This document shows, one piece after another, positions 32,996-44,304 of a DNA stretch of 64,000 bases. The stretch is from Nitzschia sp. DOCU1. Its lineage: Eukaryota; Bacillariophyta; Bacillariophyceae; Bacillariales; Bacillariaceae. Made by a program: the position numbers and the translations under genes. The stretch is taken from contig OX595999.1 in assembly GCA_951394045.1 (NCBI GenBank), positions 1,178,001-1,242,000 of the forward strand. Reading direction: 5' to 3'. The notes beneath the pieces are model-generated. The model worked only from the letters and a program-made list of their open reading frames with translations. It was not told where the DNA came from and made no database searches. Position 1 is the first letter of the stretch. Every line of letters begins with the position of its first letter.

Positions 32996-34731
32996 TTAGA
33001 TAAAGTTTGCGCCTCCAATGGGCATGCCACCGGTATGAAACTTTCGTCGGTTTCGAAACGTGTGCGCAACCTTTTTTCGTGCGGTATGGTCATCGACTTC
33101 CTCCCAATAATCTCCTTCATCTTCCGGTTTAAGGAAACGACCACCTGCATCCTTGACCATGTTGACAATGATTTCCGCCAGAGACGCCTTTTCCATCCGA
33201 GTACAGGACTCGTATTGTAACATGGTCTTGTCGACTAGTTCTCGGAACCAAGCATTTCCAGGGTGTTCCACAACCGATTTCCCACGGCCAAACAGGATAT
33301 CCGTCGTGCGAGGGTCTTTGATCTGTTTTGGATTAAAGTCAATGTGGTTGTTGTTGTAGTTGCTATTGTCGTTGGTGTTGCTGGGCGAGGACATGGGTGT
33401 CGGACTCGCAGAAATGGGTGCCGGTGTGGACGAATTGGAAGAAGGAGCCGGTGACCCGAGCGGTCGGAAGGGGATGGGTTGCATTTCTTCCATTTCTCTA
33501 CGTTTTTGTAACCATGCCAAATGAACATCTGTGGATAGTTCCCCTGCCGTATTGACGGGAAGTGCATGTCGAGGAATTCCAAAGGTTGACAAGGCGTATT
33601 GACATTCGACATGCGTTCCTGTTTGGCGGAATTTTTAGGAAACAAAATAAAGTGAGTCATCCCTGCGACGCAATCCCCCATGACAAACCAACCAATACGA
33701 TTCGTACCGAGATGAGATCGGAAGCGAACTCTATGGTTCTTGGTCAACAAGTAAATTCCTCGACTCGCGGACCAGTAGGCAAATGGATCGTCATAGGCGA
33801 AATGTTGACAAGCAATGTGTAGAGGAACCGCCTTTCGAAGATCAACTTGCACCGATTTAAAGACGGGCGCCCCGACTGCATAGGACACATTGACAATCCC
33901 CCGACGTTGAGCTATCTCATTTTGGGCCACGGCCATGTAAATATAAAAGCAAGCGCGTTGCTAAGAAAATGGAAAAAAGGGGAGGACCACAAACAATATG
34001 AAGGGTTAGCATTCTCGTTCCACAAACAAAGCCATTCACCAATCAACCCTCGAATCGTATCTATGTACCATATTTTCTGGCTCCTTGTATTTTCGAAGCC
34101 CCAACATAATGGCAATAATGGGTCTCCCCGCACTATCTGTTGCCGGACATACTTGTAAACCTCCACTCTCCATGGCCTCCATATCATCGTCACTCAAGTC
34201 ATCCAAGGTAATATCCTTGACTAACAGCTCCGTACCAAACAAGTTCTTTTTCAATTCAAAGAACCGAATCATGCGATCCCCCGCTTCGATAGGTCGATGT
34301 CGTTCCGCTCGGACAAACATGGCCCGAAAGGCAAAATTGTTTGTGTAGGAACGATCCATGGCTTCGGCCAATTCCAAGGAGGTCCCACGCTTGGCCTCTT
34401 GTAAATACTGGGCCATTTCTTCCACGCACCTCTCGAGAAATTCCGGTGTTTCGGTATCGCCTTCGGCAATGCCGTGTACATCATTCTCGGCCTTTTCACG
34501 TTCCTGAAGGGACAATTTCGACATGTCGCTGGCAATGGCCGAAATCACTTCATCCGGGGACGGATCATTGTCAGCAGGAGGTTTAGGCACTAGAGCCTTC
34601 ATGAGTTGAAAGCCAAACTTGGGTTGTGGTGATTCGTTACGCTGGTTGTAATTCATCAAGGAATCATTATTCGATGAATTTCCAAAAAAGCCAAAGCACC
34701 CTTCGTTAAACGATCTCTCGATCTGGTTCAT
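32996..34731 (-). CDS. CRAL-TRIO plus DUF6824 protein, copy 2
   Basis: Three exons, 34069-34731, 33708-33960 and 32996-33618, 512 aa. Exon 2 is 253 bp as in copy 1 and both introns sit at the same sites and phases. Recognisable parts are LSLQEREKAENDVHGI, AFRAMFVRAERHRPIEAGDRM, exon 2 QRACFYIYMA with VPLHIACQHFAYDD, and the DUF6824 domain ILFGRGKSVVEHPGNAWFRELVD with KASLAEIIVNMVKDAGGRF. A Ser/Pro/Asn-rich linker between the two domains is longer than in copy 1. The donor of the second intron (GTACGA) is less canonical. Probably regulatory or lipid-sensing; function not established. Confidence 0.82.
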
Positions 34732-34961
34732 TTTGTTAGAATTAATCGTTGATTTTTAAATGGAAGATGGACTGGGGGTTGCAATCGTGATCTCAGGGTA
34801 ATGTTAGTGAAAGTAATGGAAGTAATGGATGGAGTTGCTTCTATCGTTTTGTCTTGTGTGACGACAGGAAAGGGACTGTGTTTTGTTGTAGCGGTACCAG
34901 GTAGAATTCTCTTTTGAAGTCGATGAAGCGCCGGTGATTCTGCTGTCTCGACTGTCCCTTT

Positions 34962-35222
34962 CAAGAGATGCAAGGTGGGGGTCGGTACCTACATACCTTT
35001 TTGAGTATATATATAGTAGGTAAAGTATTAGGGCGGCACGCTCGGAACATATTTATATTCGACCCTATACATATATCGTTTTTCGAAGACGAAAAACAAT
35101 TCTTTTATGCAGCCTAATAAATTATATGTTCCGAGCGTGCCGTCATATCACCTTACCTATGATGCATATATCATCATAGGTACGTTGATACGTATCTACC
35201 GACCCCCACCTTGCATCTCTTG
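34962..35222. mobile_element. 261-bp foldback element with nested inverted repeats
   Basis: Bases 34962-34987 and 35197-35222 are inverted copies over 26 bp. A second pair, 35034-35051 and 35125-35142, is inverted over 18 bp inside, and shorter pairs (TAGGTAA/TTACCTA) lie between. The interior is AT-rich and non-coding. It sits in the promoter region between the divergent CRAL-TRIO copy 2 and helicase genes, which fits a foldback or MITE insertion. Transcribed, it would form a long hairpin. Confidence 0.75.
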
Positions 35223-35382
35223 TCCCTTCTTTCCAGCGCCCAGCCGACACGAGACGAGCACGCGTCATCAATAAAAAGGCTCTTGGAGCGCGCGCGAACC
35301 ACGCCGTCCGTCCCTCCGGGTCCTTTTGAGGGACACCCTCAAAAATCAACCTCCCCCTTTTGTCACGAGTTTGAAAATCAAA

Positions 35383-35568
35383 ATGCAAGCACAAACACCA
35401 TCGACACGAGTTCGTGCTGTCCTTCGAGAGTGTTTCTCTGATTCTCAGGAAGACTCGTGCATTGTGATTGTCAACAACAAAGGATGTGGAATGATTGTAC
35501 AAATACTAGCAGCACCAGCCGAGGATCCCTTTCGCTCAAGCGTCCTCGGGATGACAGCGGCGGTTTGA
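35383..35568 (+). other. uORF overlapping the helicase start
   Basis: A 61-codon frame from ATG at 35383 runs past the helicase start (35484) in another frame and stops at 35568. It could lower translation of the main frame, or signal that the true 5' end is spliced differently. No homology recognised. Confidence 0.35.
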
Positions 35569-38500
35569 CGTCTTGGAAACGTGCGTCGACGAATGATGAA
35601 TCCAACGATCAGCTTCATCATCAGCGACAACAGGAAGGAAATCTACTACTTTCATCATCTTCGAGTCTTCAAAACGAAACTGGTATCTATCGTCCCCAAA
35701 ATCAGCTGGTGGGAACGCATCGCGATCGAATGGATGCCTATGATCGACGACGACAAGGCCCAGGAAAACAAATGGGCTCTGAAACAAACACGGCTCACCC
35801 CACAACGACAGCGTCCCTTCTAGTTCCTGGATCCACCACCAGCAACAACTACGATTCCTCGACGTACAAACCGTTGTCCTATGTTCCGTCTACCTATGAA
35901 ACGATCCAGGCTCAGCATCAGTCGGATACTAAAAAGCCTCTACCACCTTTGCCCCCAAAGCCGAGATCTGTTATGGCTTCTACTGTTACTGCCCCAGGCA
36001 AAGTCAACGTGGGTGGGGGTCGAATGGTAGCTTCTGGCTCGCCACGAAATCCATATTTGAAATCATCCACGGCTGCTGCTCCTTCTCCGACCAGCAATCC
36101 CTACAAAATGCCGGTTGCAGCAAATTCCGTATCGAGCAGCAGCCATCTTTCCAAGCCTCCTCCGAACCAGGCGGTCCCTCCTCCTTTGTTATCGTCGTCG
36201 CCTAGAAATCCCTATGTCAAGCAGCAACAGCAGCAACAACAACCGGTGGCAAAAGATTCGACGACGACGACAACAAAGCCCGCATGTGTGCGCTCCATCT
36301 TGCCACCATCGCCCAGTAACAACAGCGTCAATCCGTACCTGACACGGAAGAAACCGGGCATGACTGCTACTGCTATTGGAAACTCTTTCACCAGCGAACA
36401 ATCCACTACTACTGTTATGAGTGCGTCAAACAAGCCACCAGTTGAAGATCTGACGAATTCTTCCACTGGTCCAAGAGTACAAAAGATGTTATTTACCGCC
36501 AATCCATACCAGAAACGATCATTTCCAAACGCGGCGAGTTCCTCCAACGAGTTCCAGAGATTGCCGGTAGTAGTGTCTCAAAAGACGACGCCAGGCAATC
36601 TTGCTCCTTCCATGTCAAAACAGGATGACAACGAGGTGGTTGTTCTCGCCCCACCATCGAACCAGCAGCAAACCATATCTTCTATTTCGTCTTCCATGGA
36701 CCCCGATGTTATTGTTATTGATGATCCGTCACTGAATTCTACTACGTCTGCGTCGTCCATCATCCAACCTTCTGCAAAGATGCCAGCGGCGCCACAGGTT
36801 CCAAACCCCGGTGGTACAACACCATCTTCTACATTGGGTGTACGCAATTATCCTTCGACTGTGGCATCCATGCGTCCGGAATCTTGGACATTGACGAAAT
36901 CCTCATCCCCGACTACTGCTACTCCTTTATCCGACCCCACCACAGGTCTCGGAGTTATCGCGTCGAACCGACCCGAGTTGCCAGGTGAAATACATCTCCC
37001 GCCCGAGCTGGTATATGATCCGTCTAGTATCAACAAGCCTATCAAGGATGAATATCGTAGCAAGCTGACCATCAACGCCAGGCTGGATCAGCCCCTCCTG
37101 AATGGGTGGACTTTGTATCGTCATCAGAAGAGGGCCATTTTGAAGGGTTTGATGAAGAGACGAGTCATTCTGGCACTGGACATGGGGCTCGGAAAGACGC
37201 TGATCGGCTGCGTCTGGTCCAAGGCCTTCAAAGAGTCGTATGAGGATCTTAAGATACTTGTGGTGTGTCCAGTGACGCTCAAGAAAGAATGGAAACGCAC
37301 CGCTGAAAATGCAACTGGGCTTGTGGTAGAAGAGGAGAACAGCAAAGCACCCAACAAAGGATCTTTGGACTTGGGGATATATTCTTGGGCCAAGATTCCG
37401 ACTACAGTTGATCCAGCCGTGAAGCACTTTGTCGCCGTCTTTGATGAAGCCCATGCCATGCAAACCATGGACTCCATTCGCACCAAGGCAGCTCTCAAGT
37501 TGGTCAAGGACAAGCGTTGCGTTGGCGTGTTACTGTTAACTGGAACACCAATGAAGAATGGGAAACCTTGTAATTTGTTCCCACTTTTGCGAGCAGTCGG
37601 ACACCCGCTGGGAAAGCACCAACAGGCATACGAACGTCACTTTTGTCAAGGTCGTCTGGTCAATTTTGGCGGACGAGGTCAGCAATGGCTCGCCAATGGT
37701 CAAGCCAATCTAAAACAGCTTCATCGAATGATCGAGTCGAATCTTCTCCACATGACCAAAGACGAATATCTCAAAGATTTGCCACCTCTCAAGCGTGAGA
37801 CGCGTGTGGTACCCGTCAGTGCCCGGTGTGAAAAATCCTACCATGAGGCCGTGCGACGACTTGCAAACTTTAAGGAAGCCATGAAGACCAACCAAGATCT
37901 CAACACGAATGCGTTATTGGGAATGACACAAGACTTGCGGGTGATTTGTGCGTTTGCCAAGATTCGAGCTACTGTAGAACTTGCTAAGGAGATTCTACAG
38001 CATGAGCCGGCGGTCGTTATTTTCACCAACTTTGCCAAAGCTGCGCAGTCAATACACAAACAGTTGGCGGATGCTGAATGGCAGGGAGCGTTGTTGACTG
38101 GCGAGACAGCCCCCAACAAACGACAAGAGCTGGTTGACGGCTTTCAGGTAAGATCTTGGTCTTCTTGTACATGTGTGCGCTCGACTCTTCTCCATGTCTG
38201 TCGCTCTAAGCGCTTCTTTGCTTTCGGTATATCGCTTTTTTAGAACGAAATATACCCGGTGTTCGTTTCCACATTCGGCGCGGGTGGCGTTGGCATCACG
38301 TTGACTCAAGCACGTACTGTTATTTTCTTGGACCGACCGTGGACGCCGGGAGAGCTGCTACAGGCAGAAGATCGCATCCGCCGCATTGGCCAACAACACA
38401 ACACTCGCTCGATCTGGATGTCCGCTTTTGAATTTGATAAGCAGTTGGATTTTATGCTGGAGGAGAAAAATCAGGCGGCCAAGGCGGTATTGACCAAGGC

Positions 38501-38585
38501 GGGTTCCATGAATGGGGCATCGTCCGCCAGCATTGACATTCCAAAGTTGGTGGCCTGTCTCATTTCCAAATCCGCCATGACGTAA
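35484..38585 (+). CDS. SNF2-family annealing helicase, SMARCAL1/ZRANB3-like
   Basis: Two exons, 35484-38147 and 38244-38585, 1001 aa; phase-0 intron of 96 bp. The N-terminal ~500 residues are disordered and contain five NPY motifs (RNPYLKS, SNPYKMP, RNPYVKQ, VNPYLTR, ANPYQKR). The ATPase core follows: Walker A LDMGLGKTL (~residue 562), DEAH box in VFDEAHAM (~653), LLTGTPMKNGKP, then the helicase C-terminal lobe VFVSTFGAGGVGITLTQA and QAEDRIRRIGQ (~928). HARP-type enzymes rewind RPA-coated DNA at stalled forks. The NPY repeats may be docking motifs for PCNA- or RPA-like partners; this is inference. The start is the first in-frame ATG. Confidence 0.85.
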
Positions 38586-38856
38586 AACTAAGATACGCGC
38601 GCCGCGGTAACGAAGGTGTGCGAGAAACTTCCACGAATGGACGAATCCCGAATGCTAGGCGAAGGGGCCTTCCTGGTCTCTGACGACTCGACTCCGTGCG
38701 CCACCGATTCAGAAGATCTGGATATGTTTTGCAAAAACTGGGTGGCTAGTGCTACATCTACCGTCGAGTCGAGAATATCTATTGCTAATTTAGTAGTCAA
38801 AGCGATGCGTTTGTTATCATTGAGACGTAGGTAGTAGTAACGCTGACTAGTATTAA

Positions 38857-39813
38857 TTACGCAGCGGCCGCAGTGTTTGAACCTGGAAGAAGCATAGTCG
38901 ATGCACTGTTGTAAAATTGGTCAAAGTAGTAGTCTTCCAAAGTCTTCGACGTTGCCCCAACATCACCGTTTAGCTGGAGCGATTTCGACTTGTAATGTGC
39001 AAGAATACGCATCAAGTTCGCGACGCACCACTCAACCCATGCATCGTTGTGGAAATAGGAGTGAAGGCGACACATGTTGTTCACCATCCCACAAAGGTAA
39101 AGGAGCGGCACTTGGACATCATGTTGTTCATGCATGCGCATTTCGTATGCAAGCGAATAAAGCCGGAGTGCACTGCTTTTGTCAGCCGCGGTTCCTTCCG
39201 GAGATTCAGCCTTGAGGTCGAAGCTCAAACTCAAGTTGTACATCATGGCAAATACTATCGTTTCTCGTGAAACATCACAACATCTTTTCTGCTGTCCAAA
39301 ATAAAGCGGTGCAGAGAACAAGAAAGGTTCATTGGAATCGTCCGCCATGGCGTCGTCCCATTTCGATGCTGCTGCGAGCACTTTTTGCGCTTGCAGTGGG
39401 CCATCGAGGTCAACCGCCACTTCGTTGTTGTTGCTCGCAACACCATCAACAGCATCGCTGCAACAGGAAGAAGGGGCTGCTGGCGGGCTGCACGGTCCCA
39501 TCGACAATGGGGAAGATGACAAGGACGATCGACCTTGACTCTCAGCTTTGTCAGAGCAACATTGACAGAAAAGCATCTTCGAAATCCCCGATTGGGAAGC
39601 CTTTGATGCAACCATGATCTGCCGTAGATCTCGAAGTCCGCCCGAAAGTAACGTTGCAGCTTCGATGTAGCTGCCAGACTGGATTAACGCTGCTCCGTCA
39701 TCGTTGATGGAAAGAAAGCAAGACATTGGGAGGGATGAGTTCTGAGATCCAGACATGATTCCTGATTTTATGTGTTTCCGAGAAAGTAGTGGTTTTGGTT
39801 GCTCTCGAGACAT
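38857..39813 (-). CDS. Uncharacterised diatom-type helical-repeat protein
   Basis: 318 aa from ATG at 39813 (299 aa if the in-frame ATG at 39756 is used). INDDGAALIQSGSYIEAATLLSGGLRDL at the start and VFAMMYNLSLSFDL then ALRLYSLAYEM later have the TPR-like helix pattern seen in an expanded, unnamed diatom family. Between them is a Ser/Cys-rich insert. No catalytic motif. Function unknown. Confidence 0.6.
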   Translation of the reverse strand: MSREQPKPLLSRKHIKSGIMSGSQNSSLPMSCFLSINDDGAALIQSGSYIEAATLLSGGLRDLRQIMVASKASQSGISKMLFCQCCSDKAESQGRSSLSSSPLSMGPCSPPAAPSSCCSDAVDGVASNNNEVAVDLDGPLQAQKVLAAASKWDDAMADDSNEPFLFSAPLYFGQQKRCCDVSRETIVFAMMYNLSLSFDLKAESPEGTAADKSSALRLYSLAYEMRMHEQHDVQVPLLYLCGMVNNMCRLHSYFHNDAWVEWCVANLMRILAHYKSKSLQLNGDVGATSKTLEDYYFDQFYNSASTMLLPGSNTAAAA

Positions 39814-41320
39814 TTGGATTCTGCCGGAGGGCGAAGTAAAAAAAAAAAACCAACTCGACAATTTCTATCTATTACAAAACGTCTTAACGAATAACCCAAA
39901 AGTAAATGATATGCCCAAAATCCAAGTGGCTTATAAGACATTTTACAACATTCCTTCCGGAAAGTTGTTTTGTGTATTCTTCCATGTAGTGGACGGAAGT
40001 GAAATTTCACAAAGATATGCTCTACCGTAGTAGCTACGGAACACTCAAAAAGGTCGTATCGTACCCTATTCATGGTCAAAACTACTTCTCGGAGGGTGGG
40101 TAAAACAACGGCGCTACAAGGCTCATTGGCTTCACTATGCGCGCGTCAGTCTGCTTAGAAGCGCTGCTAGTCGGGAATGTCTAACGAGGCGTGGTGATGG
40201 TGCCTTCTTTACGGTAGATGGGTGGGCCGCCATACATTAAATCGAAAACAGCGGAGTTTTTGGATTAACCACCTTAGATGAAAATCGCCCCCATTCGCAT
40301 TTAATATTTGTAACAATTAAGCCAAACGTAAACAAAATTCCGGCATAGAGCGTTTGCTACAAAGACAGACGACGTGCTGCCTACCACCTTAGGTGGTTTC
40401 TGCTTCGACTTCGGAGTGGACCTTCACTCACCATGATGACGCATCAAGATGACTCACTCTCCTTCTCCTTTTTATGGTAAAAGAGAACTTTCTGGTGTAT
40501 CATAATAATGCAAAGCATTAATAAAATGTATCGTACCACTATTCGTACTGTACACTGAGAATCCGAACATACGATACTACCGGTAATCGAGGTGGCCGCA
40601 GTACACAACTTCGTGCGTGTCATAGGCTCGGTCGTTCCAAAGTACTGTAGAGTTTTTCTCCGGAGTAATAACTCCAGAGAGTAATAGACGGAAACGGTAG
40701 ATCCTGCGATAGTACGGTAGTTGGAGTTCACTTTCGCCGCTTTCTAACTTCCGGGAGAATGTTGGAAGTTTTCTATGATACACCGTAAGATACGATACAC
40801 CTTGTTTGAAAATCGAGTGGTCGAGATTGCCTTGTTGGATGAGCATAGAGTAGGGTGTTGCAACTAGGTAGTTGTACCTGGTAGGTAGATGGCGATAAAG
40901 TAGTAGTACTAGTACTAGTAGTTCGAAAGTTTTGAGATTGCTCCTCGCGGTTTGAACAAAATAGCAGCGGGTCTATCGGTAGGTCTACCACGGGCAGTTG
41001 CCGCTACGGTAGGCCCCTTGCTGTACTCTACTATACTTCCGAATGTCATGCTACTACTAGCTCCTGCAGGTCCGCAGAAAATAGTTCCGTCGACATCATC
41101 AAGCGGGAAGATATTTGGCGCCACATCATCCCGCCCACCTCGACAAGGCAAGGTTGAGGATGGCGACGGCAGTGGAATGATTGCATTCCGCGATGGATTG
41201 TGGTGAGCTAATAGTAGCACTAGCTAGTTGTTGCTAGAGCAGTTACTTCTATTAAAGCAGCGAAAAGTGCGCGCTATCCATTTAGCAGCTACCTAGACGA
41301 TCAGAAAGGAACGTTACTAC
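39814..41320. other. Gene-poor region, nothing recognised
   Basis: About 1.5 kb with only short frames. A short palindrome ACCACCTTAGGTGGT at ~40383-40397 and a simple TAGTACTAGTA repeat near 40897-40920 are the only visible structures. A 101-codon minus frame at 40915-41220 has no motif. Confidence 0.45.
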
Positions 41321-42244
41321 CTAGTATTCCAAATAGATTTCTCCCTTGAAATACGTCTTGGCACGTCCCGTAATGTAAACTCTTGCTGCCGCACCACCGG
41401 TAGTAGTTTGATCCTCGCAATACAACGTCCCAACCCGGTTCGATAGTTGCTGTGCTACCAAGATAGTCTTTTCAAGTCGTTGAGCCCAAAATGGAATCAA
41501 CGAACAATGTGCGGATCCAGTTACAGGATCTTCCAAAATGGACGCTTGTGGCGTAAAGAAACGACTGACAAAGTCGACCCGAGTCATAGCCGCATCAGCC
41601 ATGATATCTGGTACTTGACGGGATTCCTTGGCAGGCGCCGTGACGCAAACACCGCCGGGGTCCAAATTGACTTGATCAAACAACTGTCGATCTTGCATGC
41701 AAAGATTGCGAATTTCGTCTTCAGAATCATACAGTAAAATGTAATCTCGCGCCTTGTAAACTTGTGTCGGTGGGTGGCTGAGAGCGCGTCGTATCGAATC
41801 TGGAAGTGTCGAGTCTAGTAGTGGCATGCGTGATGGAAAGTCCATGCGATAGACAAAGTCTCCGCTTCGGCTCAAGGGTATCACTTGTACCGTCAAGTCT
41901 CCACTGACCGTGTCAAACACAAACGACTCTTCTGTACATGACGATTCGCAATGTTTCGCTAGATAGTGAGCTGCTGCCAAAGTGGCATGACCACACAAAT
42001 CCATTTCAATTTCAGGCGTCCACCATCGCAATGGAATTTTGGATCTTGTTGCTTTTATCAGCAAAAAGGCGGTTTCCGCCACGGCATTTTCTTGTGCAAT
42101 GTTCAACAATACATCATCGGATAACCACTCTTCTTGAAACAAGGGTACAATACAAGCTGGATTTCCTCCAAAGACGGAATCGGTAAATGCGTCAATTTGG
42201 TAGAGTTCAAAAGTATGTTGTTGCTGTTTCGTCAGTGTCGTCAT
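41321..42244 (-). CDS. PhzF-family isomerase/epimerase-like protein
   Basis: 307 aa, ATG at 42244. The fold is diagnostic: YQIDAFTDSVFGGNPACIVP at the start, catalytic-type Glu in NAVAETAFLL (E57), LCGHATLAAAHYL, DFVSRFFTP and EDPVTGSAHC. PhzF proteins are diaminopimelate-epimerase-fold enzymes; most eukaryotic members have no proven substrate. Single exon, length typical. Probably a cytosolic metabolic enzyme of unknown reaction. Confidence 0.88.
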   Translation of the reverse strand: MTTLTKQQQHTFELYQIDAFTDSVFGGNPACIVPLFQEEWLSDDVLLNIAQENAVAETAFLLIKATRSKIPLRWWTPEIEMDLCGHATLAAAHYLAKHCESSCTEESFVFDTVSGDLTVQVIPLSRSGDFVYRMDFPSRMPLLDSTLPDSIRRALSHPPTQVYKARDYILLYDSEDEIRNLCMQDRQLFDQVNLDPGGVCVTAPAKESRQVPDIMADAAMTRVDFVSRFFTPQASILEDPVTGSAHCSLIPFWAQRLEKTILVAQQLSNRVGTLYCEDQTTTGGAAARVYITGRAKTYFKGEIYLEY

Positions 42245-42905
42245 GATGACAGTTCGTCAGTCTTGCACTGCTGCTGCGTTTGCCAAGGACCACCACACTT
42301 CAAGAATCATGAGTCGAAGCTACTACTTCTTGTAGCAACAGCAATATAACAATACCATATCTTGTCTCACGCTGCCCTCCTTCTACTCCTTCAAGAGGAT
42401 CTTCATGCCGCAGGTTTCAAAATGCGATCCAAGTCAAAAGATACTGTTGCTTCCTCCACTTTCGCGATGGAGGGAAATGAGGGAAAGTTGGATCGGAGTT
42501 GTGCCTGTCTCCACGTGGAAGAAGAGGATCCCAATGTGGCCGGATGACAGACAGGAGATTCTGTCAATCACCTATCATACCTATCGTGCATATGCATATA
42601 GTGAGGCATCCTATGCATATCCCGCAACGGTCGACCCGCCGCGCTTCTGGCGGCCTCTGGTCCTTTTTCACGAAGGAGGAGAGAGATGTCACACCATATG
42701 GATGTGTAGCAATCTCTCATTGCGGGTTTCCAAACATATCTTCACTCTAACTTTTAGCTTGGCAAGAAGCGCAAATTTCTATAGCTAGAGACCACCAGCA
42801 GCAGCATCACCATCACCATCGGCAGCAGCTAAAAAGTGTGTGATCCAAAAGTCGCCGTCGTTGTGTGTGTCAAGAACGAACATCGAGTACAAATTTAAAC
42901 ACATC
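42245..42905. other. Divergent intergenic region
   Basis: Promoter region between the PhzF gene and the UBC/RWD-like gene. No gene recognised. Confidence 0.45.
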
Positions 42906-44126
42906 ATGTTATCCACATCTGCTGCTGCTGCCGCAGATGCCCCCATGATGACGACGACAGATCACAGCCACAATAATCGCAACAATAACAAACGATCGAA
43001 TAATAATTTGGATTGTCAATCCTTGCAAGCCGGTCTGAAACGCGTCCGTCTTTCGTGCAGTCCAGGAGAATTACGTCTTCAACGCGATCTCCGGTTTTTA
43101 CCCACTTTGAACTGGCAGCCCGATGAACAACAAGCACTAGTGGACGAAGGCAACAACAAGGATACTGCCACTAAACCTTCTTTTTTATTGGATTCGAATC
43201 CACGATGGCATTTTCGAGGACCCATTGCGGGTGCCTTGTTAGAAGCCGAACTACAATTATTGGACCCCCTAAGGTTGTTGTTGTGTTTTCATGTTCCACA
43301 TCAAGGGATTTCGCGATTGTGGATTCAAATTCCACGCATGTATCCGCATCGACCACCTGTCATTGCTCGCCTAGAAAATATGGGAATGGATCAAATTATC
43401 ATTGCCGAAGAAGATCCTAGCAGCGCTACTGTTGTGAGTCTGGAACAAAGACTCCTCCTCCAACAACAACAACAAGCCAAGGGACAAGACACTTCGTCTA
43501 CGGGCGCAACTACTTCTGCTACTAGTAGTAGCACTGCTATGGAAACGACACTTCAAGGATCGTTAGTGACGGTCATTTACAAGGAATGGTCTCCGGTACG
43601 GCATTTGGGCGATTTGGTCATGTTTCTATTGCATCTGGGCGTCGAGCAGCCTCCGTCCCGTCGACAACAAGCACATCCAAGTAGTCCACGGAGTAGCCTC
43701 TTGACAAGGGCATCCTCCTTTGCCAGTTCCTCCATGACAAATACCACCACCACATCTTTGACAGCACCCTTGACGGGTACTTCATCGTCTTCATCTTCCA
43801 CATCCTCCTCATCGTCGTCTTTTACTTGCTCGAGAACAGCAGCATCACTCGAAGCATCTTCTACTTCCACGTCGGGTGCACTTACGCGTCGCATGCGTCA
43901 TTCTTATCCGTCATTATTATTTCAAGATGAACACAAAATGGATGATTTTACCATGGCCAATAATCATCATGATGCACAAGCCACACCCATTTTGTTTGCA
44001 CCGAATCGGTTTGATGTTGGCTATGGCAAATATCAAGAACCATTGGCATCATCGCCATCGTCATCATCCGCATGGGTTGCATCGGCAGCTACAACCACGG
44101 ATCCCAATGATGCCATGGAATTCTAG
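42906..44126 (+). CDS. Uncharacterised protein with UBC/RWD-like segment
   Basis: 406 aa, ATG at 42906 (the frame extends to 42840 only from GTG). A low-complexity N-terminus is followed by LDPLRLLLCFHVPHQGISRLWIQIPRMYPHRPPVIARLENM. The ...MYPHRPPVI... pattern matches the YPxxPP turn of ubiquitin-conjugating-like and RWD folds. Then IYKEWSPVRHLGDLVMFLLHLG, and a long Ser/Thr-rich tail. No active-site Cys in the expected place is evident, so it is not obviously an E2. Possibly a UEV/RWD scaffold. Function unknown. Confidence 0.6.
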   Translation: MLSTSAAAAADAPMMTTTDHSHNNRNNNKRSNNNLDCQSLQAGLKRVRLSCSPGELRLQRDLRFLPTLNWQPDEQQALVDEGNNKDTATKPSFLLDSNPRWHFRGPIAGALLEAELQLLDPLRLLLCFHVPHQGISRLWIQIPRMYPHRPPVIARLENMGMDQIIIAEEDPSSATVVSLEQRLLLQQQQQAKGQDTSSTGATTSATSSSTAMETTLQGSLVTVIYKEWSPVRHLGDLVMFLLHLGVEQPPSRRQQAHPSSPRSSLLTRASSFASSSMTNTTTTSLTAPLTGTSSSSSSTSSSSSSFTCSRTAASLEASSTSTSGALTRRMRHSYPSLLFQDEHKMDDFTMANNHHDAQATPILFAPNRFDVGYGKYQEPLASSPSSSSAWVASAATTTDPNDAMEF

Positions 44127-44304
44127 AAAAACACACACATGCGATTGAATCTAGCGAAACGTATTTTTCATAGCTATTTTATTATTGCCTGAATAGTTTG
44201 TTCTCGCCTAGAGTAAGTATAGCCACTTATCCTAGTCGAGACGGGCTCTCTCGACCAGCCTCTCCCAAACGAAGTATTACAATAGTCTTTGAGAAGTCGT
44301 TCTA

